32,331 nucleotides of DNA from Flammeovirgaceae bacterium UBA2371 (GTDB lineage: Bacteria > Bacteroidota > Bacteroidia > Cytophagales > Cyclobacteriaceae), in assembly GCA_002345965.1 (NCBI GenBank), contig DDTF01000006.1:52190-84520 (forward strand), written 5' to 3'. The notes under the pieces are model-generated. The model worked only from the letters and a program-made list of their open reading frames with translations, made no database searches and was not told where the DNA came from. This document shows positions 24,200-31,685 of the stretch, piece by piece. A program made the translations under genes and the position numbers. The first letter of the stretch is position 1. Each line of letters starts with the position of its first letter.

Positions 24200-26929
24200 T
24201 TATGCTTTTACTTCTAAGGCTTGATTGATGATTTTTTCCTGCTCCACTTTATGAACTTTTGCATATCCGGTAGCAGGCGATGCACTAGCCTTTCTGGAAA
24301 TGAATTCAATCTTTTGTTCAGGCATCATTCTGATAATAAAACTTTGGTAACCCATGTTGGATGGCTCCTCTTGTGCCCAGACCAATTGTGCTCCCTTATA
24401 TTTTTTTATGATCGCGTTCAATTGCTTTTCAGGGAAAGGATAGAGTTGTTCAACCCTGACAATCGCAATGTCTTTTATCTTTTTCTTTTGGCGTGCTTCA
24501 ACCAAATCGTAATAAATCTTGCCTGTACACATGATTAATCTTTTTACAGACTTTGGGCTGGTTGGATCATCTATCACTTCCTTGAAGCCTCCCTTTGTAA
24601 ATTCATTTATAGGAGAAACAACGGATGGATGACGTAGCAATGATTTTGGTGAAAACACAATGCAGGGTTTTCTGAATTCCCAGGTAACCTGCCTTCTTAA
24701 CAAATGAAAAATATTAGCTGGGGTGGTTGGATTGGCCACTACCATATTGTATTCAGCAGCCAGTTGAAGGAATCGCTCTGGTTTGGCACTGGAGTGCTCG
24801 GGGCCCTGCCCTTCATAACCATGAGGCAATAGCATTACAAGTCCATTCATACGTTGCCATTTGGATTCAGCACTCGCTATGAACTGATCAATCATTACTT
24901 GCGCACCATTGACAAAGTCTCCGAATTGTGCCTCCCATAACACAAGTGCATTAGGAGATGCCAACGCGTAGCCATACTCAAATCCAAGCACACCAAACTC
25001 AGAAAGCAAAGAGTTGAATATTTGGAATTTGCGCTGGTCTTTTTGTATGTGATCAAGATTGCAATAATTTTCATTGGCATTCACATCCATTACGTAAGCA
25101 TGACGATGAGAGAAAGTGCCTCTTTTCACATCTTGACCTGACATTCTTACAAATCGATTCTCAATAAGCAATGATCCATACGCCAACAATTCAGCATCCG
25201 CCCAGCTCAGTTCTTTGTTTTCAAAGAAAGATGCCTTTCTGTCTTTCATTAACTTCTCAATCTGCTTGATCGCTTTGAATCCAGCAGGTAAGGTTGTAAG
25301 CGCTTTTCCCACTTTATCAATTACTGATTGTTCAATACTTGTTGAAGGTGACGAATCAAAATCCTCAGGTTTGGATTTTCTTAGTTTGTGCCACTCTTCT
25401 TCAATCTTTTGAACCTTATAGGGTAGTTTATTCTGTTTAACCTCGTTAAGTCGGTCTTGTAATTGATTCCTGAACTTTTTGTCCATTTCACTGGCCAGCT
25501 CAGCATCAACATCTCCGCGTTCAACCAGTTTCTTGGAGAAGATCTCCCTGGGATTGGGATGTTTGGCTATTATATTATAAAGCTTTGGCTGGGTAAACTT
25601 AGGTTCGTCACTCTCATTGTGCCCATGTCTGCGATAACACAGCATGTCTATGAAAATATCTTTTCCGAATTTCTGTCTATACTCCACAGCCAGCTTACAA
25701 CAAAATGTTACTGCCTCTGCATCATCTCCATTTACATGAAGCACCGGTGCATCCACAATTTTTGCCAGATCTGTACAGTAGATGGACGTTCGGGCATCGT
25801 CATAATCGGTTGTAAATCCAACCTGATTGTTGATGACAAAGTGAATGGTACCTCCGGTATTATAACCTGGCAATCCAGACATTTGCACTATCTCATAAAG
25901 AATACCCTGGCCGGCAATGGCTGCATCACCATGGATGAGTATGGCCATCGCTTTTTTGAGGTCGCCCTCATATTCATCATCGATTTGACCTCTTGTATAG
26001 CCCAGTACGAGCGGATCTACCGCTTCAAGGTGAGAGGGATTAGGGGTCAGTTTAACATAAATTTTATTTTTTGAAGGGGTATCAATCTGTCCCGCATAGC
26101 CTTGATGGTATTTAACATCACCATCACCCATGGTGCCATCAACACCAGCGTTGCCCTCAAATTCATTAAATATTTGCTCGTATGTTTTTCCTAGGATGTT
26201 GGACAGTACATTGAGCCTGCCCCGGTGCGCCATTCCAATGGCAACCTCTTTCACACCCATTTCAGCCGACTTATTGATTATGGTTTGTAGTGCTGGAATA
26301 GTATTTTCTCCGCCCTCCAATGAAAACCTCTTTTGCCCCAGAAATTTTGTGTGAAGGAAGTTTTCGAATACCACTGCTTCATTCAGTTTGTAAAGAATAT
26401 CTCTTTTTTCCTCAATGCTCGGATCATAGGTGTAATACTCCGTTTCGCACTTGCCTACGAACCAATCAAAAATTTCCTGATTTCTGATATAGCTATATTC
26501 AAATCCAATTGGACCTACATATACTTTATCCAGTTTTTCAATTATCTTTTTAAGGGTGGTACGTCCCAGCCCAATCTCAACACCCACATCAAACTCTGCA
26601 TCAAGGTCTGCATCTGTCAGGCCATAATATTTATAATCCAGGGGCACTTTGTGATCCCTTCTTGGGCGCACAGGATTGGTATTGGACTTAAGATGCGCGC
26701 GGCTTCTGTAAGTATGGATCAAAGTTCTTACTTGTGTCTCCTTAATGGTAAGGCCATCTGGCGAAGGCATTGCGGGGCCATTGTCTCCATACTTATGAAG
26801 TGAAAAATCATAACCCTCAAAAAACTTTTGCCAGGAAGCATCCACTGAATTGGGATCCTTCTTGTAATTCTGATAGAGGTCATCGAGATAGCCAACGTCT
26901 GCGTTGGAGATATAGGAATATTTATCCAT
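24200..26929 (-). CDS. odhA: 2-oxoglutarate dehydrogenase E1 (thiamine-diphosphate dependent)
   Basis: 909-residue E1 subunit that decarboxylates 2-oxoglutarate and succinylates the E2 lipoyl group, the rate-setting TCA step. The N-terminal segment NADVGYLDDLYQNYKKDPNSV with SWQKFFEGYD is the typical E2-binding region. Then come GMAHRGRLNVLSNILGK, TPNPSHLEAVDPLVLGYTRG, HGDAAIAGQGILYEIVQMS and VNGDDAEAVTFCCKLAVEYR with DMLCYRRHGHNESDEP for thiamine diphosphate and Mg2+, and later FEYGYALASPNALVLWEAQFG with HGYEGQGPEHSSAKPERFLQ. Length is close to the E. coli enzyme (933). It heads the odhA-odhB-lpdA operon and is divergent from rpsP. Confidence 0.97.
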   Translation of the reverse strand: MDKYSYISNADVGYLDDLYQNYKKDPNSVDASWQKFFEGYDFSLHKYGDNGPAMPSPDGLTIKETQVRTLIHTYRSRAHLKSNTNPVRPRRDHKVPLDYKYYGLTDADLDAEFDVGVEIGLGRTTLKKIIEKLDKVYVGPIGFEYSYIRNQEIFDWFVGKCETEYYTYDPSIEEKRDILYKLNEAVVFENFLHTKFLGQKRFSLEGGENTIPALQTIINKSAEMGVKEVAIGMAHRGRLNVLSNILGKTYEQIFNEFEGNAGVDGTMGDGDVKYHQGYAGQIDTPSKNKIYVKLTPNPSHLEAVDPLVLGYTRGQIDDEYEGDLKKAMAILIHGDAAIAGQGILYEIVQMSGLPGYNTGGTIHFVINNQVGFTTDYDDARTSIYCTDLAKIVDAPVLHVNGDDAEAVTFCCKLAVEYRQKFGKDIFIDMLCYRRHGHNESDEPKFTQPKLYNIIAKHPNPREIFSKKLVERGDVDAELASEMDKKFRNQLQDRLNEVKQNKLPYKVQKIEEEWHKLRKSKPEDFDSSPSTSIEQSVIDKVGKALTTLPAGFKAIKQIEKLMKDRKASFFENKELSWADAELLAYGSLLIENRFVRMSGQDVKRGTFSHRHAYVMDVNANENYCNLDHIQKDQRKFQIFNSLLSEFGVLGFEYGYALASPNALVLWEAQFGDFVNGAQVMIDQFIASAESKWQRMNGLVMLLPHGYEGQGPEHSSAKPERFLQLAAEYNMVVANPTTPANIFHLLRRQVTWEFRKPCIVFSPKSLLRHPSVVSPINEFTKGGFKEVIDDPTSPKSVKRLIMCTGKIYYDLVEARQKKKIKDIAIVRVEQLYPFPEKQLNAIIKKYKGAQLVWAQEEPSNMGYQSFIIRMMPEQKIEFISRKASASPATGYAKVHKVEQEKIINQALEVKA

Positions 26930-26948
26930 AGTTTTGATGGTGTGTTAA

Positions 26949-26956
26949 CAAATGTA
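26949..26956 (-). promoter_or_regulatory. Possible -7 promoter element before odhA
   Basis: The minus strand reads TACATTTG, matching TAnnTTTG, 19 bases upstream of the odhA ATG. A -33 TTG at the expected spacing was not found. Confidence 0.42.
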
Positions 26957-27042
26957 AATAACCATACTATTTATTAAAAATCTAATAACCGCATTAACAA
27001 ATATACCGTACTCCTCAGCGTTATAACCTGTGTCCGAACTGG

Positions 27043-27072
27043 TTGCTGAATCAAAAAAAACCACTACATTTG
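27043..27072 (+). promoter_or_regulatory. Bacteroidota-type promoter before rpsP operon
   Basis: TTG (27043-27045) and TACATTTG (27065-27072) have the expected 19-base separation. The sequence continues into GCAGTCC, an initial region shared with the rplS promoter. The rpsP ATG lies at 27119, giving a leader of about 40 bases. Confidence 0.75.
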
Positions 27073-27118
27073 CAGTCCTAAAAAAAACTGGACGAGATCC
27101 ACAAAATAAACTAGCAAA

Positions 27119-27673
27119 ATGGCTGTAAAAATCAGATTGGCCCGCAGAGGCCGCACAAAACTGGCAATGTACGATGTAGTCGTAGCGGATGCCAGAGCAC
27201 CACGTGATGGTCGCTTTATTGAAAAAATCGGAACTTATAATCCCTTAACCAATCCTGCCAGCATCGACCTGAAGGATGATCGTGCATTTCATTGGCTAAT
27301 GAATGGCGCTCAGCCCACCGATACGGTAAAGGCAATGCTATCTTACAGAGGCGTAATGTTAAAAAAACACCTGCAAATAGGTGTTGTTAAGGGTGCTATA
27401 ACTCAAGAGCAGGCTGACGCAAAGTGGGCAGATTGGATGAAGGAGAAAGAAGCTAAGATTCAAGGCAAGAAAGATAATCTTGCTAAATCAAAGCAAGATA
27501 TCGCCAAAGCTCGTAAAGAAGCTGAATCAAAAGTAAGAGAAGCAAGAGCTGAAGCCGTCCGTAAGAAGAACGAGGTGAAGGAGCAGGCACAAGCCGCCCC
27601 TGCCGAAGAAGCAGCTGACTCAACACCACAGGCAGAAAGTGCCGCTCCTGAAAGCGAGGAGCCTAAAGCATAA
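27119..27673 (+). CDS. rpsP: 30S ribosomal protein bS16 with long C-terminal extension
   Basis: Structural protein of the small ribosomal subunit body. The canonical domain is residues 1 to about 85: MAVKIRLARRGRTKLAMYDV, ARAPRDGRFIEKIGTYNPLT and the LSYRGVMLKKHLQIG end. The remaining hundred residues, beyond the roughly 80-residue length seen in E. coli, form a Lys/Glu/Ala-rich predicted long helix followed by an acidic Ala/Pro/Glu/Ser tail ending EEPKA. Such tails recur in Bacteroidota bS16. It leads the conserved order rpsP-rimM-trmD-rplS and has its own promoter. Confidence 0.97.
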   Translation: MAVKIRLARRGRTKLAMYDVVVADARAPRDGRFIEKIGTYNPLTNPASIDLKDDRAFHWLMNGAQPTDTVKAMLSYRGVMLKKHLQIGVVKGAITQEQADAKWADWMKEKEAKIQGKKDNLAKSKQDIAKARKEAESKVREARAEAVRKKNEVKEQAQAAPAEEAADSTPQAESAAPESEEPKA

Positions 27674-27681
27674 GCAAAGCA

Positions 27682-28179
27682 ATGGAGATTGACTCATGCT
27701 ACCAAATTGGGTACGTGATCAAGAGACATGGCTTAAAAGGTGATGTTAGGGTTCTTTTAGAATCTGAACTGCCTAAGAAATTGGAATCAATCTTTGTTCA
27801 AATCAACAATAGATTGATTCCTTTTTTTATTGAGCACATTTCGATTTTGAATGACCAGGCCATCATCAAATTTGAAGATGTTAATAGTCCTGAACAGGCC
27901 GACCAATTGATACGAAACGCAGTGTACCTTCCCAAGTCATTAAAAAAGAAGTCAAATAAGCTGGAAACCAACGACTTGATTGGATTTTCAGTGTTCGCTG
28001 ATTCAGAAAAACTGGGAACTATAACTTCAATCAACAATCATGCATTGAATCCACTTTTGGTGGTGGCTTATGAAGACCGTGAATTGTTGATTCCTATTAG
28101 CGATTATTTCATCAAAAAGATTGATCCTAAGCTGAAAAAAGTGAAAGTGGAGTTGCCTGAAGGTTTTATGGAAATCTGA
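27682..28179 (+). CDS. rimM: Ribosome maturation factor RimM
   Basis: 165-residue assembly factor needed for maturation of the 30S head (S19-binding region). The N-terminal beta-barrel starts with the family motif YQIGYVIKRHGLKGDVRVLLES, and the C-terminal PRC-barrel contains LIGFSVFADSEKLGTITSI, NPLLVVAYEDRELLIPISDYF and IDPKLKKVKVELPEGFMEI. The start is an ATG nine bases after the rpsP stop. Context, between rpsP and trmD, is that found across most bacteria. Confidence 0.94.
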   Translation: MEIDSCYQIGYVIKRHGLKGDVRVLLESELPKKLESIFVQINNRLIPFFIEHISILNDQAIIKFEDVNSPEQADQLIRNAVYLPKSLKKKSNKLETNDLIGFSVFADSEKLGTITSINNHALNPLLVVAYEDRELLIPISDYFIKKIDPKLKKVKVELPEGFMEI

Positions 28180-28209
28180 TTCCAGCCCACTAATTATTAA
28201 CTTGCTGTA

Positions 28210-28890
28210 ATGCATATTGATATTATCACCTGCCTGCCCAGATTATTGGATGGCCCCTTCTCTGATTCTATCCTAAAAAGAGCACAGGACAAGAATTTGG
28301 TCAGCATTACCGTTCACGACCTGAGGGATTACTCTACCCATAAACACAAATCGGTTGACGATTACGCCTTCGGTGGAGGTGCGGGTATGGTCATGACCAT
28401 TGAGCCCATTGATAATTGCATTTCGCATTTAAAAGCCACTCGCCAATACGATGAAGTCATTTATATGAGCCCCGATGGAACACTTTTGACACAATCTTTG
28501 GCCAATAAATTAAGTCTTTATCAAAATCTGATAATCCTATGTGGGCATTATAAAGGGGTAGATGAACGGGTGCGAGAGCACCTTGTTACGGCCGAGATCA
28601 GCATTGGCGATTACGTCCTGTCAGGGGGTGAATTGGCTGCTGCTGTGCTTTCAGATAGCATTATAAGGTTGATTCCGGGTGTTTTGTCAGATGAGAGCTC
28701 CGCCATGACCGATTCCTTTCAGGATGGCCTGGTAGCTCCTCCTGTTTATACCCGACCCGCTATTTATAAAGGGTGGAAAGTACCTGATGTTCTTTTATCC
28801 GGTCACGAATCCAATGTGGAGAAATGGCGGCATGAAAAAGCAGTAGAACGAACCAAAAAGAAGCGTCCTGGCCTATTTAAGGGCGATTAA
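28210..28890 (+). CDS. trmD: tRNA (guanine37-N1)-methyltransferase
   Basis: SPOUT-fold methyltransferase that forms m1G37 in tRNAs to stop +1 frameshifting. The 226-residue sequence shows MHIDIITCLPRLLDGPFSDS, the loop DYAFGGGAGMVMTIEPI, the SAM-binding trefoil knot LIILCGHYKGVDERVREHLV with EISIGDYVLSGGELAA, and PPVYTRPAIYKGWKVPDVLLS with GHESNVEKWR. The Asp of DERV and the Arg of the C-terminal domain expected for catalysis are present. It follows rimM by 30 bases in the canonical operon. Confidence 0.97.
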   Translation: MHIDIITCLPRLLDGPFSDSILKRAQDKNLVSITVHDLRDYSTHKHKSVDDYAFGGGAGMVMTIEPIDNCISHLKATRQYDEVIYMSPDGTLLTQSLANKLSLYQNLIILCGHYKGVDERVREHLVTAEISIGDYVLSGGELAAAVLSDSIIRLIPGVLSDESSAMTDSFQDGLVAPPVYTRPAIYKGWKVPDVLLSGHESNVEKWRHEKAVERTKKKRPGLFKGD

Positions 28891-28940
28891 CAAATCACTA
28901 AAAAAACTGCATCCCATCAGTTTTTGTAATTTCTAAATCC

Positions 28941-28954
28941 TATATTTGCAGTCC
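28941..28954 (+). promoter_or_regulatory. Internal promoter element before rplS
   Basis: TATATTTG (28941-28948) fits the -7 consensus and continues into GCAGTCC, giving eleven bases identical to the rpsP start-site region. A TTTTTG lies upstream at 28921-28926, but the gap of 14 bases is shorter than the usual 19. The ATG is 27 bases downstream of the -7 element. Confidence 0.6.
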
Positions 28955-28975
28955 ATTTTAAAAAACCATCATGCT

Positions 28976-29353
28976 ATGGCTGATTTAATGAAGATTGTGG
29001 AGCAGGAGTTGGCCTCTAAGAGAGCCGATATCATCGATTTTAAGGCTGGTGATACAGTGAATGTTCACGTTAAGATTAAAGAGGGCGCCAAAGAGCGTGT
29101 TCAGCAATTCCAGGGCGTGGTCTTATACCGCAGGGGAAAGAACACAAACGGGGAATCATTCTCCGTGCGTAAAATCTCTAACGGAGTAGGCGTAGAGCGT
29201 GTGTTCCCATTGTTAAGCCCAAGCATTGAAAAAATTGAGCTTGTTAAAGCTGGTAAAGTACGCAGGGCCAAACTTTATTATATGAAGGGAAGGCAAGGTA
29301 AATCTGCCAGAATTAAGGAGAAATTATCAGGCAATCAGGCTTCCAAAGCTTAA
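28976..29353 (+). CDS. rplS: 50S ribosomal protein bL19
   Basis: Large-subunit protein at the 30S-50S interface. Starting from the ATG at 28976 the 125-residue product MADLMKIVEQELASKRADII contains the family core FKAGDTVNVHVKIKEGAKER, VQQFQGVVLYRRGKN, FSVRKISNGVGVERVFPLLS and AKLYYMKGRQGKSARIKEKL. An upstream in-frame TTG lies inside the -7 promoter element and an ATG at 28971 is out of frame, so 28976 is clearly the start. Last gene of the rpsP-rimM-trmD-rplS run, closed by a strong terminator. Confidence 0.96.
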   Translation: MADLMKIVEQELASKRADIIDFKAGDTVNVHVKIKEGAKERVQQFQGVVLYRRGKNTNGESFSVRKISNGVGVERVFPLLSPSIEKIELVKAGKVRRAKLYYMKGRQGKSARIKEKLSGNQASKA

Positions 29354-29368
29354 AAATTCAATCATTAC

Positions 29369-29400
29369 GAACCCGCCTTCACAAGGCGGGTTCTTTTTTT
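29369..29400 (+). terminator. Rho-independent terminator after rplS
   Basis: GAACCCGCCTT (29369-29379) pairs with AAGGCGGGTTC (29383-29393) around a three-base loop, followed by seven T residues. It ends the ribosomal operon. Confidence 0.94.
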
Positions 29401-29472
29401 GCCCGGGCACAATCTAGATTGGAGTAGTAATGCCTTGGCGCTATATTTAACAACTCAAATTCTTATCCCATT

Positions 29473-30546
29473 ATGGCAAAAACAAGCATTTCTAAACTTC
29501 TCGGAAAAGAGGCAAAATACCTTCTGGATTACAAGACCAAGGCTATTTCACAAGATAAACTCATCCTGCCAGGTCCTGATTTTGTAGACAGAGTCTTTGT
29601 TCAGTCCAACAGAAGCCCCCAGGTGCTTAGAAGCTTGAATGCGATATACAACCACGGAAGATTAGGAGGAACGGGATATGTTTCCATTCTGCCAATAGAT
29701 CAAGGCATAGAACATAGCGCAGGTGCATCTTTCGCAAAGAATCCCATTTATTTTGACCCCGAAAATATTTTAAAACTGGCAATAGAAGGTGGTTGTAATG
29801 CGGTGGCAACTACCTATGGTAATCTGGCCATGGTTTCCAGAAAATATGCCCATAAGATTCCTTTTATTGTAAAAATCAACCACAACGAGATTCTAACCTA
29901 CCCTAATAAATTCGATCAGGTAATGTATGGCTCGGTAGAAGAAGCCTGGAACATGGGTGCCGCTGCTGTGGGGGCTACCATTTACTTTGGTTCTGACAAT
30001 GCTACTCGCCAGATTCAGGAAGTGGCCGCAGCCTTTGAACGCGCTCACGAATTGGGAATGGCCACCATCCTGTGGTGCTACCTAAGAAATAGTGCCTTCA
30101 AAAAAGATGGCAAAGACTATCACGTTGCCGCTGACTTAACCGGTCAGGCCAACCATTTAGGGGTGACCATTCAAGCCGACATTATCAAACAAAAATTGCC
30201 TGAAAACAATGGAGGTTACAAGGCTTTGAATATTAGCGGATCAAGCTATGGCAAGTTTGATGAGAAAATGTATACCCAACTGACCACCGACCACCCAATT
30301 GACCTTTGCCGCTATCAGGTAGCCAACTGCTACATGGGCCGTGCGGGATTGATCAACTCCGGTGGGGAATCTAAAGGTGCCAGCGATATGGCTGACGCAG
30401 TAAGAACTGCAGTGATCAACAAGAGAGCAGGTGGAACGGGCCTGATTTCCGGAAGAAAAGCATTCCAGAGGCCAATGAAAGAAGGCATTGAAATTTTGAA
30501 TGCAATTCAGGATGTATATCTGGATAAGGCCGTTACAATAGCCTAA
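29473..30546 (+). CDS. fbaB: Class I fructose-bisphosphate aldolase, FbaB/DhnA type
   Basis: 357-residue Schiff-base aldolase that interconverts fructose-1,6-bisphosphate with dihydroxyacetone phosphate and glyceraldehyde-3-phosphate in glycolysis and gluconeogenesis. Family features are LNAIYNHGRLGGTGYVSILP, IDQGIEHSAGASFAKNPIYF, GGCNAVATTYGNLAMVSRKY, PFIVKINHNEIL (containing a candidate Schiff-base region), MGAAAVGATIYFGSD and the late GGESKGASDMADAVRTAVIN phosphate-binding stretch. Length agrees with archaeal-type bacterial class I enzymes. It begins 73 bases after the rplS terminator and is followed 56 bases later by accD without a terminator between, so it may be co-transcribed with accD. 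Confidence 0.92.
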   Translation: MAKTSISKLLGKEAKYLLDYKTKAISQDKLILPGPDFVDRVFVQSNRSPQVLRSLNAIYNHGRLGGTGYVSILPIDQGIEHSAGASFAKNPIYFDPENILKLAIEGGCNAVATTYGNLAMVSRKYAHKIPFIVKINHNEILTYPNKFDQVMYGSVEEAWNMGAAAVGATIYFGSDNATRQIQEVAAAFERAHELGMATILWCYLRNSAFKKDGKDYHVAADLTGQANHLGVTIQADIIKQKLPENNGGYKALNISGSSYGKFDEKMYTQLTTDHPIDLCRYQVANCYMGRAGLINSGGESKGASDMADAVRTAVINKRAGGTGLISGRKAFQRPMKEGIEILNAIQDVYLDKAVTIA

Positions 30547-30602
30547 ATTGTAGTGCTATTATCACAGAATGAGGGGAAAGGAATTCATTTAAAGCGATTA
30601 TT

Positions 30603-31442
30603 ATGTCATGGTTTAAACGCACCGATAAGGGAATATTAACACCGACAGAAGCAAAAAGAGAAGTTCCGGATGGTCTTTGGTTTAAGTCCCCTGAAGGTAA
30701 AATTGTTCATACCCGGGAATTAAAAAATAATGCCTATGTGGTCCCTGAGGAGGATTATCACGTACGCATTGGATCAAAAGAATACTTTGAGATCTTGTTT
30801 GACAACAATGAGTTCACAGAGCTGGATGCCAACATGGAATCAGCTGATCCACTGAATTTTGTAGACTCCAAGCCGTACCCCAAGCGAATCAAGGAATCGC
30901 AGGCCAAGGTAAACTTAAAGGATGCCTTACGCAGCGCCCATGGTAAAATGAATGGGATAGACATTGTAATTGCTTGTATGGATTTTAGTTTCATAGGAGG
31001 TTCGATGGGCTCAGTTGTAGGTGAAAAAATATCCAGGGCAATTGATCATTCTTTAAAAAACAACATTCCCTTCCTGATGATCTCCCGATCAGGGGGTGCG
31101 CGAATGATGGAAGCGGGACTGTCATTGATGCAAATGGCTAAGACTTCTGCTAAGCTGGCATTATTGGACGAAGCCAAAATACCATACATTTCCCTTCTTA
31201 CTGATCCTACTACAGGTGGAGTAACAGCCAGCTATGCAATGCTTGGAGATTTTAATATTGCCGAACCTAATTCATTGATTGGTTTTGCTGGTCCACGCGT
31301 AATTAGAGAAACCATCGGAAAAGATCTTCCTAAGGGATTTCAAAGTGCAGAGTTTGTACTGGAACATGGGTTTCTTGATTTCATCATTGACAGAAGAAAC
31401 CTTAAAACTAGGTTAACTACATTGTTGCAGATGCTCGCTTGA
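30603..31442 (+). CDS. accD: Acetyl-CoA carboxylase carboxyltransferase beta subunit, no zinc ribbon
   Basis: Transfers the carboxyl group from biotin to acetyl-CoA to form malonyl-CoA, the entry to fatty-acid synthesis, together with the alpha subunit. The 279-residue sequence begins MSWFKRTDKGI and carries the carboxyltransferase core: FSFIGGSMGSVVGEKISRAI, LMISRSGGARMMEAGLSLMQ, LLTDPTTGGVTASYAMLGD and IGFAGPRVIRETIGKDLP. In the usual N-terminal zinc finger the four Cys are replaced: here the region reads LWFKSPEGKIVHTRELK and NAYVVPEEDYHVRIG, with Ser, Gly/Glu, Val and Glu/Asp at the cysteine positions. So zinc binding appears lost though folding motifs remain. Many Bacteroidota AccD proteins are, to my memory, similar. 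Confidence 0.95.
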   Translation: MSWFKRTDKGILTPTEAKREVPDGLWFKSPEGKIVHTRELKNNAYVVPEEDYHVRIGSKEYFEILFDNNEFTELDANMESADPLNFVDSKPYPKRIKESQAKVNLKDALRSAHGKMNGIDIVIACMDFSFIGGSMGSVVGEKISRAIDHSLKNNIPFLMISRSGGARMMEAGLSLMQMAKTSAKLALLDEAKIPYISLLTDPTTGGVTASYAMLGDFNIAEPNSLIGFAGPRVIRETIGKDLPKGFQSAEFVLEHGFLDFIIDRRNLKTRLTTLLQMLA

Positions 31443-31470
31443 GTTACTTGATCACTCTATCCACATCATA

Positions 31471-31506
31471 AAAAATAGCCACTCCGATGAGTGGTTATTT
31501 TTTTTT
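31471..31506 (+). terminator. Rho-independent terminator after accD
   Basis: ATAGCCACTC (31475-31484) pairs with GAGTGGTTAT (31489-31498, one G-T pair) around a four-base loop and runs into nine T residues at 31498-31506. Confidence 0.88.
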
Positions 31507-31629
31507 GAGCCCTTGCAAGTTTTATTACTGCCTCATAGTGGTGCTTGATGGTATTCAGGTTATTTCGATTCCAATACGCTGAATATTCGTCTTTTGGAGT
31601 AACCTATAAGCACACCCATATTAGGTTTT

Positions 31630-31666
31630 ACAAAAAAAAGAGGCTGCTCTTTTGGAGCAGCCTCTT
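31630..31666 (-). terminator. Rho-independent terminator for leftward Ig-like gene
   Basis: AAGAGGCTGCTC (31638-31649) pairs with GAGCAGCCTCTT (31655-31666) around a five-base loop. On the minus strand the hairpin is followed by a run of T residues (the A-run at 31632-31639), so it ends the leftward gene that stops at 31686. Confidence 0.92.
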
Positions 31667-31685
31667 AGTAAAGTAATCCTAAGAA

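Noticed and set aside
23674..24228. Rightward 184-codon Ala/Ser-rich open frame
   Set aside because: Antisense to the two lipoyl domains of odhB; the Ala-rich look comes from the linker codons.
25463..26074. Rightward 203-codon open frame within odhA
   Set aside because: Antisense to a perfectly conserved stretch of odhA; no promoter, signal or domain.
26333..26803. Rightward 156-codon open frame within odhA
   Set aside because: Antisense shadow of the odhA N-terminal region, with no family match.
28946..28975. TTG start extending rplS by ten residues
   Set aside because: The TTG is part of the TATATTTG promoter element and the extension is not part of the bL19 family; the ATG at 28976 fits.
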